From Mycocentrospora acerina (Eukaryota > Ascomycota > Dothideomycetes > Pleosporales), in the NCBI GenBank assembly GCA_022701365.1, contig JAKUHH010000100.1:41415-105414 (forward strand): a stretch of 64,000 nt of DNA. Direction: 5' to 3'. The stretch's first letter is position 1. Each line of letters starts with the position of its first letter. Positions 32,580-43,931 of the stretch are shown in pieces. Made by a program: the position numbers and the translations under genes. The notes beneath the pieces were generated by a model. That model did not search any database, was not told where the DNA came from, and worked only from the letters and a program-made list of their open reading frames with translations.

Positions 32580-32836
32580 AACATGCTCCTCTAGCAGCAC
32601 AACTATAGCTCATCAGATATTCAGACACTAGAGACTATTAAGTATTTAGGCAAGGGGAGCTATGTACTACGTAAGTTACCTACGTCAGATTCCACTATTA
32701 GTAAGCAACTTTCAGAGCAAGCATAAGATACTGATCCAGAAGGGACTTGTGGAATTCGCCTATCATGTATGAAGCCGCACAAGGAAGCTCTGCTAGCATT
32801 ACTCAGGAGGGTTGTATTACATCAATGTTAGGCAAA
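32580..32836 (+). pseudogene. Coding-like fragment of unknown family
   Basis: Plus-strand frame with only two internal stops: TLETIKYLGKGSYVLRKLPT, TISKQLSEQA, then a stop, then GTCGIRLSCMKPHKEALLAL. Composition is protein-like in a region otherwise full of stops. It follows the ADP-ribosyltransferase relic by 60 bp. I do not recognise it and cannot define its start. Confidence 0.25.
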
Positions 32837-33791
32837 ATCAACTATCTGTCATCCTAGATGTCATTTCATACTAAGACTGTTAAAGCGCAGTTCTTTTATC
32901 TTTATCTTCAATCTGCGTTAAGTTCTCTCTTTTGCTTTTAAAGTAGATTTATTCTTAGATCTCTAACTAGCTAGAGCTGTTTTCTTTAGTTACTACTTTA
33001 AGTTTAAGGAAGGTCTTTGTCTAGCTCTGCAAGTAATATGTACACTTAGATCTGTTTCAAACGCTTTTAGAAGCGCTATTGCTGAATTATGCCTTTGCAC
33101 CTTTTTTTAATCCGACTTTAGTTAAACACTTTTAACTCTGTATAGGATAGACAACAAAATCTAAGCACAAGTAGAGGAAAATAAGAGAGCGGCGTTAATA
33201 TACTCCAGCAAGGGACTAGGTTGTTAAAGAATTGCGCAGCAGACATTCTGTTAAAATGTGCTTTTGTTATCTACTGCAGTGGAGAACAAACGTAGTAGTA
33301 GGTTCGCAGGTAGGTGTTTCAGCCAGTAACACGTACAGCAGCGCAATAGAGAGTGCAGATAATTAATTTCTCGCTTTCAACAAACGTAACATAGTCTAGA
33401 GTAATTAGCTTATGTTGCTATAGGATGTGGAATGCAAAAGCAGCACTCAGTACCTTTAATTTCGCAAGCAGCATTACGTACAAGATGGTGAGCGTCAGAT
33501 ACTTGTGATTGTAAAATCTAATTTGCTGCAATCTCTACGTCTTAAACAAAGTCATTCTGTTTGTAGATTAAAAGCAACTGTCAGCAAATAGCTAAAAAAA
33601 ATTAGATTATGAGCAAAGTTAGCTTCACAGCGCAGGAGCAAACAAGAGGTTAAGAAATCTACACTAAACCTAAACAACGTAAATAAGGGGGTAGCACCAC
33701 ACTAGACTATAATAAGAGAGAATCAGCCCCTAATTCGCGTTGCATGCGAGCGTTCTTAGGGCAGGATACGCGAGTGCCTAACTAGGAAAGA
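32837..33791. other. Unassigned AT-rich sequence
   Basis: Stops in all frames, no repeat recognised. Confidence 0.35.
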
Positions 33792-33966
33792 TCAGGGGTC
33801 TTTGCCACAGGACGTCTTATACCAGGGCTCATAGGCAATAAACTTGGCAGGCGCTTGGCCTTGGTGATAGAGTAGAGTCCGTTGTTGACGACGCTGTTTC
33901 TTAGCTTCTACTGCCTCCTCCCTGGTATCATATTTCCTAGGTCTGCCTGCAGGCAGTGTGAGGGGC
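33792..33966 (-). pseudogene. Fragment of a basic 'GRPRKY' protein, probably transposon-derived
   Basis: Minus-strand frame of about 58 codons without stops: PAGRPRKYDTREEAVEAKKQ and RRQQRTLLYHQG, ending at TGA (33,792). The GRPRKY..EEA..AK pattern occurs in proteins encoded by fungal repeats, but I cannot name the family with confidence. Confidence 0.4.
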
Positions 33967-34077
33967 TAGACCCTGAGGGCTGGTGCTAAGTATGAACTGA
34001 ATAAAGTGGTAGATCTAATAGCCTGTCTATAGCTATCTATTAATGCTTAATTGCAGTTCTATGTTTCCTAGACTGTA

Positions 34078-34283
34078 TCCGTGAGTTGTCCGTAAGGTAT
34101 CCGGTGCTACCGGGTGTGCTAGGGTAGTCCCAGGTTGTGTTCAGGTTCGTGGTCAGTCTACGTAGGCTACCCAGGCAGTTTCCGTGAGTTGTCCGTGAGG
34201 CATCTGGTGCTGCCGGTTGCGCTGGGGGGGTCCTGGGTTGAGTTCGGGCTTAGTCAGTTTGCATGGCTTGTTGTCAGCTTGTT
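34078..34283. repeat. Two tandem copies of a 113-bp unit
   Basis: TCCGTGAGTTGTCCGT starts at 34,078 and again at 34,191, and the following 90 bases (GTGCT.CCGG, GTCC..GGTTG, GTCAGT) remain similar. Differences are mostly C/T and G/A, in line with RIP on a duplicated sequence. Confidence 0.7.
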
Positions 34284-34929
34284 GTCGGCTGTTTGTCGGA
34301 TCGAGGTTTGTGCTGAGACTCTTAACCAGGCGTAGCCTATTACAGGCAGATCTAAATGGTTTAGATGTGCTAAGATTATTTCTAAAGCTTTGAAGTTCAT
34401 GCGCAGTGTAACTATAAAGCCTTACGACTTTTAAGGGGTCTGCAATTGTTTTCTTTTAATGCAGCAGCGCCTGCAGCACAGAGAAGATTTAATAGCTCCA
34501 GCTAACCAAGCTGCGTAGCCAACACGTGTCTTAGAGATTTTAAAATGTCCTTAGTCCAGCAAAAATAGCTAATAAGCCTTTAAGGTTATTTAATACTAGA
34601 TGTTTGCGTGTATAAAAAGGTTAGTTGCAATATCCTTTTATTCAGTTTTAGGCCTAGCGCTATTTTATTGTAGAGCGCAAACCTACCTTTAGCCTTAGTT
34701 TTCTACACATCTAGATTATAAATAAGAGACTTTTCGCACCTCTAGCATCTGTTACTATTGCATAAATAAGTCTTTGCATTGTAATTCAATTGTTTTTCGC
34801 GTTAATAGCTCTGTTTAGAGTGCAGGTTCTTAAATTCAGTTTTAGGACTAGCGTGCTGGCTATTGCGCCTTACTATATTGAGCTTTGCAGAACTGTAACT
34901 ATCACCTTTTAATAAGACTATCTCTACTA
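34284..34929. other. Unassigned sequence between repeat and ADP-ribosyltransferase relic
   Basis: AT-rich, stops in all frames. Nothing recognised. Confidence 0.35.
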
Positions 34930-35781
34930 CTACAACTCTTCATCTTCGTTAAATCCCTATAAGCCCCCCTTACTCTTAATGTTAACACTATATCCCTTGT
35001 CTACGTGCGCTTAGCATGCGTTAAGCTGACAATGCTGTAACATAAAAGCTACAGCAGCATCCTTAGGCGAGTGCTTTGCTTTGCAGTATTCTACCCATTC
35101 AATTTCTTGACAGCGCACCTTTGTGCTATCTAGGCTGGCACCTTCAGTTCTTACGGCTGGGTCGCCTGCTTGGCTATGGCGGCAGTTAGCGAACGCATTC
35201 TAAGGGGCCTCCCTCTAAGCGACGTGATTAGGAGGGAAGCTAGCAAGTTGATACTGAGCGCCACTTCCCCTTGTGTTGTTATAAGACTGGTTATAATGCT
35301 GGTTGTCTTGTTCTCTAACAACTACGTTTCTGTTGACTGCCCGTACGCCTTAAATTTGCCAAAGTTGGATTCCTCTAAGCGCTGCTAGCTCCTCCTTGTT
35401 GTTATGAGGGTTATAGCTGCTAAGGGTTGCTCAAACGTTGATGAAGTTCATGCCTGCGGCAATAGCGTAAACGTACCTGTTGCCTCTAAGGTGGTCTCTG
35501 ACCCAGCCTATGGCTACCTCAAGATTCGTAGTGGTCAAAACGTAACTGTTGTTCATACAGCTGAAGCTGTTATCAGCTCTATAGGCATAATTAAACAGGC
35601 TGGTGTTTGGAGCAACAGCTTGAATTCTGGCGCCGCCCCTTAGAACAAACCCTCTAGCCAGATTAATCTTGCTAGGAGGCCTGCTATCTGCACGGTACAC
35701 AATTTGCAAGCTACAACAAATAGAGGACTAAAGGCTAAAGACAAGAGGAAGGACAACGTGAAGTTTGTTCTGAGAACGCAT
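34930..35781 (-). pseudogene. Secreted enterotoxin-A-like ADP-ribosyltransferase, RIP-inactivated (copy 2)
   Basis: A single minus-strand frame of 284 codons from ATG 35,781 to TAG 34,930. The first 25 codons form a signal-peptide-like stretch with one stop. Then VYRADSRPP (NAD-site Arg), a YVLTTTN strand where family members have Ser-Thr (one C-to-T change would explain the Leu), RYVYAIA, and KEELAALRG, in which the second catalytic Glu is kept and the first is Lys. Six or more further stops (TGA, TAA, TAG) interrupt the rest, which has cysteines near NCRH, RCQE, YCKA and HCQL. All damage seen is point change; no frameshift is needed. It differs clearly from copy 1, so they are old paralogues rather than a recent duplication. 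Inactive. Confidence 0.8.
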
Positions 35782-38700
35782 TTTGTTGTTAGTTTAGGTT
35801 AGATGTAGGCTTAGTTCTGATAGTAGGTAGGTAAGAAGCGGTAAGGAATCAAGCTTAAGTAGTGAGTGAGTCTGATGATATCGAGTTGGTTTAAAAAGAG
35901 CCTTAATGCAGGCTTATATACGCTTTTTGTTTAATTAACCTTAGTTAAAATTGCCTTTAGAGAGACTAGAAACAATAAAGCGCATAAAGCCAAGTTAGTT
36001 AGAGCGTACTAGTCTGCTTTAATTCGCACTCTCCTTTCTTAAGCTAGCCCAGTGTACACAGGCATTAACGCAGCTGGTGAGCTCTAGCACAGAAAAAAAT
36101 TACTATAGCATACTGATTTGTTCGTCGCAGTAGGAGAAGCTAAATAAGAGTATTTGGTGGTGTGTAGTAGTTTTGTTGTTTCATAGATTTAGGGAGGATG
36201 ATAGTTATCTAAAGATCCTGCTTAGAGGAGCTGCTTTGCAACAGCTATTTTGTTGTTTAAGAATTTTAGCAGATCCTTCGCACTAGGAATGAGGTCGAAA
36301 CGCAACCCAGGCTTACCCTGGATCAGAGTGAATGTCTTCGCACGTGTCCTGATAGCAAAGCACTGGCAAAGTGCTAAGTAAACACTACAACGCCAACAGC
36401 CCGGGTTAAATCTAGGCGTCATAACGGAAAACACCAGCAATGCGTTAATGCTATATTACCTCATCTCCGTTAGAGAGGAGAAATACGGAAGGCACTATCC
36501 AGTACCTAGGCTTGCTAACTAAACATAGACTTCTTAACCTGCCCAAAGTTTAATCTGCATTATGTTTCTAATCGCCATTAACTTCAGGGCCTTTATAGTC
36601 TATTCTTATTAAGATCAAAGTGTTTTAGAAAGCAGTAGGGTGATAACAAAGACTAAACTAAGGACAACAAGAAAGTAGCTGTAAGACTTCAGACTATTAA
36701 CTGTAAACTCAGCCAGTCCCTGTAACCTAACGTGATTAAAACACCGAAATCACTCAATTTCAACAATTCTGCAGTAGAACCGTTTTCTCTAGCTGCAGTA
36801 TAACCTAAGAGTTATACACCTCACATAGTACAGGGTGTCACATCTAAGGATCAAGCTTGTAACACTCTGACAGCATCCTAGCTAGAGAAACAGTATTTTT
36901 GGCCTCGACATGCACAGACGGCGCTAAACATCTCGTCAATTACTTTAATTGACATGAACCAGAGTACTTCTTCTATAGGGTTTTTATTTATACCTCCTCA
37001 GCATGCACCTTGTTTAGTAGATTACATTTCGCAAAGTCTGCTTAGTGAGTTGCGATTGCCTTGCTTGTTTCGCAGGTTTTTATCTACAAAATAAAGCAAG
37101 AAGATGTGCATCAACAAAGATTTGTTTTAGTTTAACGCTGCTTTATTTTGTATTTTAAGCATAGAGACAGTGACTCCATTGTAAGGAAATTGAAGATTAG
37201 AAACATGAGTTAGTGCTGCGAAGACTTTTTAGGCAGCTCGGTAATAAAATACGTTATCTCTTTCGCCTTTTCCTTAAAGTCAACTCTTTAGACCAACAGA
37301 AATTTCTTCAGCTGATCTAGCACAGTGTCTGGCCGATTATTCGTGCGGAAACATGCTTCTAAAACGTGCTGGCTTAGAGAAGGCACTGCAGTTGAAATTT
37401 CAAATCAAAGCATAGAGGCGTTTTTCCAAAGCGCTGTCCCCTGCTAGCAGGGGTAACGACATGTTGCTATGATGCAGTAAATTTCATTGTCCAGGATTGC
37501 TCCAGGATCGCTCTAGGATGGGTATGTCAGGTTCATCTCATGTGTGCCTCTCTGAGCTGGACGTCGTCAGTTCATGCATGGATAGTCGATCGGTAGTGTC
37601 GGAGACACGGACAGAACTAGTCGGCAGTCTAGCTCTACCAAGGCCCGTCCGCTGCGCCTGGAAAGGCCCGATTAGAAATATTCCCTTAACTAGCTAGATC
37701 AACAGGCTAAAACACGAGCAGCTTGGCAGCGCAGCGCCTTTAAATTGGGAAGTCAAGGCGAGCACGATGTGGCTACGTCTTGATTGTTAAGCACCTTCAG
37801 TTTTAGCAAAATGGAACGCTTAGAGCGTTCTATTAATAATTCTGCTAGCACTAGGCTAGTCTTTAGATTAATAGCAAGGTTGTCTTCTAGGAGTGAGTGC
37901 CCTCTAGCACTGAGGTACAAGTGCGGTGTGAAAGACACAGGGCTTTGTAAACTTACTAAGCCTAATTAAGATATTGCACATTTTTAGACTGCGTAGCTGC
38001 TAATCTACCTGTTTAACCAGGAGTAAAACCTAACATCTCAGTGTTAACTTCGCGTGGAGAGAAAACAAAAAAATGTGACTATGTATAAACTATCGCGTCT
38101 TGGCCTAGGTATGTAGGTCTATTTAGTAGCTAGCTAGCAATCCAGCGCAGTTCCTCTTTAATTCTCTTGACCATTAATGTTAATCGTGGGGGGGATAAAG
38201 CAACTGAAGATCTTGTATTTGCCTTAGTTCTGTTGCTTATATGTATGATTGTGAAGTTCACCAACAGGGAGCTCTTTAGGTATCTAGTCTATCCCAGCGA
38301 GTTGAAGCGTTTACTTCTAAGATGAGTCTTAGTTGGCAGACAAGCTTAAGAATTATTTGGACAGAGCATTAGGATAGGTCACGTTCTAATTCAAGGAGGT
38401 TGCAGCTAGCCATCAATTAAATTAAATCGAGAATCTTGTCTGTTTCAGACTCTGCTAACTGTGGCTGCATTGTAGACTTAATAAGTCTTTTCAGCCGGGA
38501 AGCAGGCAGATGACTGAAAAACAGAATAGAATCAAAAGCCTAGGACAAGTTGGCTAAGCTTAAACCTCTGCAAGAGTTCCTTACAAATACTGCACCTCTT
38601 CTAGCTACCTAACAGAGCCACCTTTTAGCAAAGAAATAGAACTAAAAGCCAGTCAAGATTCTAACGAAGAGCGCAGTAGGTAGAGCCTACTAATTTACTG

Positions 38701-38968
38701 TCCTCCGAGAGGACCCTCACCATTCTATTCCGTCGTGTTGCGAGCAAAGAAGCGCGTGTTATCTTGCCCCCAGATTATTGGGTCTAAGCAGAGAATAACT
38801 GTACTTCGCGGATCCATTTGAACCGATTCTACTTTAAGAGCTGCATCTGAACAGCCATAGTAATGCTATAATTCATTGCCAGCACACCTACAACCCCTCT
38901 AATCCCCAGATTTAGATCTTAATCATCGCTTTCTAATTGTTCCTGACCGCTAGCTAGGGTTCACTTAG
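35782..38968. other. 3.2 kb of unassigned, decayed sequence
   Basis: No gene supported. Open stretches at 36,440-36,222 (-), 37,497-37,697 (+) and 37,784-37,969 (+) lack recognisable domains. The block 37,460-37,690 is less AT-rich than its surroundings. Confidence 0.35.
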
Positions 38969-39435
38969 ATGTTCAGGAGTGTTGTCATGCCAGTCCCTGA
39001 CCTCCACATCGTGCCAATAGCGGCTGTAAGCTGGGCCAAGTCGACCAACAGGGATCCATTGATTAGCGACTCATTCGTTCCCTTTCCTATGGTAAATCCA
39101 ATACTCAATCAATTGAAGTGGCAGAGATTAAGGCTGTGCTGGATGTCCTGAAGCTCCACAGAAAGTGCCTTGTTGTAGCATCAGGAGTAGATTAGGCGAT
39201 TGGTCAAGACCACTTGATAAGTGCCGCCATTGCGAAGGAACTGAGTAAAGCAACAGTAAAGAGAAGCTTAAAAATCATTTTACTTTTAGCAAAAGAGATC
39301 TCAGGAGAGGCTTTACGCAAACAATTTGATGTGCATAAGTTGGTACAAGGAATGGATTGGGGAGTGTTGCAAAGCAAGTTAACGCAGTGTTGTAAAGATA
39401 CAGAGAAACAGGCTGATAAGCTACTTAGATACTGA
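38969..39435 (+). pseudogene. Coding-like relic of unknown family
   Basis: Two plus-strand pieces: 38,969-39,151 (MPVPDLHIVPIAAVSWAKST, SDSFVPFPMVN) and, in another frame, KAVLDVLKLHRKCLVVASGV followed by one stop and an open run to 39,435 ending DTEKQADKLLRY. The second piece is helical and charged. They could be two exons or a frameshifted gene; I cannot identify either. Confidence 0.3.
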
Positions 39436-41621
39436 GTACTAACAGTTACTAACAGAGGACAGTGTGGACTATGTTAGCTATTGCTAAGGCTTGCGTAGAT
39501 TCATAGTGAAATTGGTATCCTGCTGAGTCAGGTGGTCCAACCGCGTCCATCCGCTGAAACTGGACCAACTTGTAACTACCCATAACCCTATCTAAATGAG
39601 AGTTTTCACCTCTGTTGCTAATTCCGGACGTTCACCTAGTGGTGAGCTATCTGAGAACACGCGTGACACAATAGTCATTGCTGTTAAGACGGGTGCAGGC
39701 GCGCGCTAAGTTGCAGCCTAGTTGGGCAATGTGCAGCGCACAATTAAGAGATGGAACACTGCCGGCAACAATGACAGTAATCTTTGTATAGAGCGCCTGT
39801 TTATTTTAATACAAAGAGAAGAACGTTGCCTGTTTAGAGCCGCTAGCTAGACTCTAATACGTAAGCACTGTCCCCTGTGGACAGAAGCAGACCTGTGATA
39901 GGGTAGGGCGTCTACAAGCCTAGGACACCGCAAATAGCACGTTGGTAATCTACTGACTAATTAATCTAACGTTTTATAAATGCAAGAATCACATGTCAAA
40001 GACATCAGTAAAAAAAAAGATTGTAACAATATGCATGGTCTCTGTCTCACCTCTACTTACTAACTGGCCTACGTGTAGGCATAATCTGATCCTGAAATGT
40101 CGCCGCATAGACCTCGTGTTTGACACGCACAGTCGATATTCAGTGCACAGATCAGAAATACGGCCTAGTGTCAGACGCACGAACGCACGACCTTCTAGAA
40201 ACAAAAAACAGCCCCGCAGTGCAGTGTTCTAGCACATAATTAAGCACTAGGCTAAAGTCAGTGTGCTAATTATTGTCAGGACATGCGCTACACGCACGTG
40301 ATCTGATCCTGGCATGCAGGGTTCCCGGTGTACCGTTTGAGAATAGAAATGCCTGTTGCGATGGCTTGAAGCTAAGCTTGCGTCCTTAACAAGATCTTAG
40401 AGCAACGCTTAGACCCTGCCCTAAATCCTATTAGAAGCCTTTTCCGACCCAAATCTAGGTATAAGCCTGTGGCTCAAGCACTTGTAGTGCTTTTCTGTAG
40501 AAAGCAATCCTGGTACACAGATGCAATAGCTCCTTGGACGCTGCACACTACACCTGTGATATCATTCTAACATTCTTTAAACATATAAAGTATTAACAAT
40601 AGGTTTGTCTAGACCAGGCTAAGTGTTAAAGCCTGATGTACTCTACTGTTACGCTGACACTTAGCTTAGCCTTACTCTCTTTTCATGACGTGTGGCTTAG
40701 TGCTCTAGCGTGGCAAGGCCGCCATAGCAAGCTAGCCTTATTATCTCACCTCCGCATAGCACAACCCTGCAAGAACGGAAAAAACACGACAACAGCGAGT
40801 GCCCTAACTTTTGAGATCAACGCAGTTTGCCATACGCAGACACCTTCTCAAGACGCCTACCGACTAGCCAGCGCTCAGACGCAGCGCCCACCACTGCTGA
40901 GACGCCATGGCGACAACGTGGCCTCTAAGGTCAACATGGTTAAGCCCACTCCTGCAAGCATGCTACACGCCTCACCACTTTTCTTCACAAAGTGCTGCAC
41001 CTTATTGAGCGCAAACGTCAAAGCGCGGCAGAGAGGAAGCATACCACGCTATCTGTGCTCATAGAACTCAGACGTCGCGAGGTGTGTGGAAACAAATTGC
41101 AGAAGCAGAGCCCCTGCTTTGTTTAATACACAGTCTGTGGCCTGCCTACCTTCGTAGTCGTGCACTAGTCTAGCTGTTGCGGCGGCGCAACTATCGTATC
41201 TGTGCACCCAACACAGCATTTTTCAGAAGTACATTGGTGTCCTGTGACTTGCGGTTTTACAGGGCTGACGACAAAGAAATGCAGTACACTTAACAAGGTG
41301 TCAAAAGAATGTACTGTAAAGAGGCAGGAGATTAAGTATTAGCGTCGCTGCTCTTGCTGTTTGAAAGGCAGTCACAGTCACAGTACTCTTTATTCTGTCT
41401 TCCGAAGATTCTATCAACAAACTAACATCTCTTGGCAGCGTCTCCGCACTTTTTTTTTTCTTCATTTATATTGCATTAATCTATCTAACTTGCTAGACTA
41501 AATACAATAAAGCCTATGCAGACGTTAGTCTATAAGGCGCTGCTTTTCCTCCTAGGCTAAGCTCTCTTTTCTAGATCCCTAGAAGCCTAGTAAAACAGTA
41601 GTAGTGCTCTCACTACGTGGT
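39436..41621. other. Unassigned decayed sequence, possible Tc1-like transposase fragment at 39,590-39,890
   Basis: 39,523-39,570 contains TCAGGTGGTCCAACCGCG and GAAACTGGACCAACTTG, reminiscent of Tc1-type ends, and 39,591 onwards reads LSENTRDTIVIAVKTGAGAR, then a helix-turn-helix-like NVQRTIKRWNTAG with stops. Weak. An open stretch of 142 codons (40,636-41,064) begins with a hydrophobic segment but shows no family features, and a competing frame is equally protein-like, so it is not called. Confidence 0.3.
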
Positions 41622-42811
41622 TTGCTAACAGTAGGTTATTCTAAAGCAGGTCTATTTCGTTGTAGTAGGCCTTTAGGTCAAGGCTCCTGCAGCAGGCAGC
41701 TATCTAGGCTGTTGCTATTTCTTGTTTTTGCGCGTTGTAGAGGCCTGTTGCTAGGCCCCTGTTACACATTGTTTGCAGGCTATTGCTAGCCCCCTGTTGC
41801 GTGTTGCAGAGGCCTATTGCTAGCCCCCTGTTGCGCGTTGCAGAGGCCTATTGCTAGGCCCCTGTTGCACGTTGTAATCTCTTCTAGTCTAGAGCTCCTA
41901 CAGCTAGCAGCCACCTAGCTGTTGCTATTTCTGTTTTTTGCAGAAACTTAAGTAGTGCTGTTTGCCCTGCTTTAGTATTAAAGATAGCAGCTAATGTTAG
42001 CCTGCCTATCTCTTTCTGCATTTGTTTTCTCTCTAGATTGTAGTGTTTACAATGTAAGAGCAGGTGCTTAGGTGTTTACAACGCGTTGCAACTACTAAAA
42101 CATGCTCCTTTTTTATCTTTGCCTATTGCTCTAGAAAAAGCTTTAAAAAAGCCTTTTCCTAGCTTAAGCTAATAGTAAGCTGCTGTAATTTGCTTAGGAA
42201 ATAGTAAGGGCTTAGCTTTAAGAGTAAACTTAGGTTGCCCTTTAGTATTACTATTATAGCTTTTACCTCTCTCTTTTTCTTTAGCTTGTTGCTAGCTCTC
42301 TTGCCATTGTAAGGTTATTTCTTCTTTTAGCTTTCTATTTAGATAGCTTAAAGAAATAGCAACCTCCTCTGTTTTTATGTGCTTTAGGCCAGCCTTTGCT
42401 ATCCTGTTAGCGTAGTTGTTTCCTTTAATTTTTTAGTGGCCTAGAATCCACTCAAAATCTACTCTATTTCCTTGTTGTACTAGTGTCCTACATAGCCTAG
42501 TAATTAGGTAGCTAATTTTTTGTCCTCCTTTTAATGCAGTGCTTTGCAGTCTTTTTAGGGCTGCTTAGCTGTCTACAAAAATATAGATAGTTTCTGCAAA
42601 AAGCTCTTGCAGTACTAAGTTGCTTAACGCTCTAAAAATAGCGTATAGCTCAGCGTCCATTATTTCTAGGCCTTGTCCTAGGTTGTAGCTTTTTGCCAGC
42701 AGGTAATTAAGGCTTAGCAGGTCTATTTGACAATAGCCTGCTGCAGTCTCTTCTCCCTGTTTTGACCCGTCTGTGTATAGCAAGATAGGTTGAGCTAGCC
42801 TAGTATTAGTG

Positions 42812-42851
<40 letters not shown>

Positions 42852-42946
42852 CAGTAGCAGTAGCAGTAGTAGTAGTAGTAGTAGTAGTAGTAACAGCAGT
42901 AGTAGTAGTAGTACTATTGTTATTGCTATTTCTAGCAGTAGCAGCA
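41622..42946 (-). mobile_element. LINE copy 2, RNase H and 3' end (split by gypsy)
   Basis: Minus-strand LINE. RNase H (42,786-42,300) reads LYTDGSK, MDAELYAI, IFVDS, then FEWILGH; the tail reads GKSYNSNTKGQPKF, a C-terminal zinc-knuckle region CFSSC...TPKHLLLHC (42,080-42,040) typical after LINE RNase H domains, and MQKEIGRLTLAAIFNTKAGQ. It continues upstream beyond the gypsy element at 49,353-49,682. Decayed by stops, but frame is largely kept. Confidence 0.87.
42811..42916. repeat. (GTA)n/(TAG)n microsatellite inside LINE copy 2
   Basis: About 100 bp of GTA triplets with occasional GCA and ACA. It lies at the same LINE position as the run at 222-267 but is longer. Confidence 0.9.
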
Positions 42947-43339
42947 TGTTAAGATCCTGTTCTGTACTTGATCTTAGTGGTCAATAACCTTCCAATACTA
43001 GTACTAAAGTAGAACGGGTTTAAGGTTAGTTCTTAGGGATAGAGTAGGTTCAGGGAAACAAGGTTAGTTTAATGCACATATTAAGGATACACTGTGATTA
43101 AGGGTAAGAGGCAATAAGTAGATTAATTAACAAGGTTAAACACATCACTATAAGGGTGGTGTTCCTACTAATTATATACTTGATTATAATGTAGTGCTTA
43201 GTACTGATCATGATGCTTAGTGTACTAATTATGACTGATCACACTAAGCACTAAGCACGTCACGTGATCTGGGTTGCTCAGTTGCTGCGAGGCTGGTTGA
43301 TTAGTCAGGGCGCATCCCTTGCCTAACCTGGCCTTAACA
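42947..43339 (-). repeat. 3' LTR of gypsy 1, U3 type D
   Basis: 393 bp, TGTTAAGATCC...GGCCTTAACA. The U3 half carries an imperfect palindrome around TGCTTAGTACTGATCA/TGATCACACTAAGCA and a CACGTGA motif. Confidence 0.92.
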
Positions 43340-43424
43340 CTATCCCCCTTCTTGCCTAGCTTAGTCCCTTAAGCTTATTATATAACGCGCATAGTTCCTA
43401 TGCATTTGCTGCCTAGTTTTAACA

Positions 43425-43931
43425 ATGTCTAAACATCTTAAAGAGTTAAGTACTGTCTGCTATTAATGTCTTTATAAATTTATTAAAATTGCTAGCAAAA
43501 TAATAGTCTAAAAATGCGCGACTTATGCAAAGCATAATTAGGTGTGTAAAATTCATGTTTAGTCTAGAAACTGTAGCAAGTGTTTGCGACATAGCTAACA
43601 GTGCAATGTGTAAGTGACTTAATCTAAGTTTAAGCAGTTAGTGAACAAAAAGGAGAAGTTGCAACAACAAATCAAGGAGTCTTAAGAGGCTCAGAATGTC
43701 GCGATGCGAGCGCAAGAGAAGGCGCTGGAAGATCTGCGCACTGCTTGTGCTAGAGAAGAAAGATTGCAGATGCAAATAGATTTAATAGATTGTCATGCTA
43801 AAGAGGTGATCTTGGTAGAGGAGCAGAGTATCAAGGAACAGGAGGAACAGGAACGCGCAGAGATAGGTAATCTTATATCTTTTAATAGTCCTTTAGAAGG
43901 CCTAGCTTTGAATTTATCTCTAAGTACTTAG
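43425..43931 (+). pseudogene. Antisense ORF in gypsy 1: Cys-rich plus coiled-coil protein
   Basis: On the strand opposite gag-pol, between the Pol end and the 3' LTR. One frame of 169 codons from ATG 43,425: a Cys-rich half (KCAT, VCKI, NCSKCLRH, QCNV) damaged by stops, then KFKQLVNKKEKLQQQIKE and an open run of 75 codons rich in Glu/Gln/Arg (EKALEDLRTACAREERLQMQ), predicted coiled coil. The same frame, length and sequence occur in gypsy 2 (55,708-55,202). Function unknown. Fungal gypsy elements with such an antisense gene fit my memory of the genre, but I cannot cite one. Confidence 0.65.

Noticed and set aside
31821..35781. Functional ADP-ribosyltransferase toxin genes
   Set aside because: Both copies have multiple in-frame stops, including within the signal-peptide region, so neither can yield a full product as written.
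40636..41064. 142-codon open stretch starting with a hydrophobic segment (possible secreted protein)
   Set aside because: No recognisable domain, an alternative frame looks equally protein-like, and the surroundings are decayed. Not strong enough to call.
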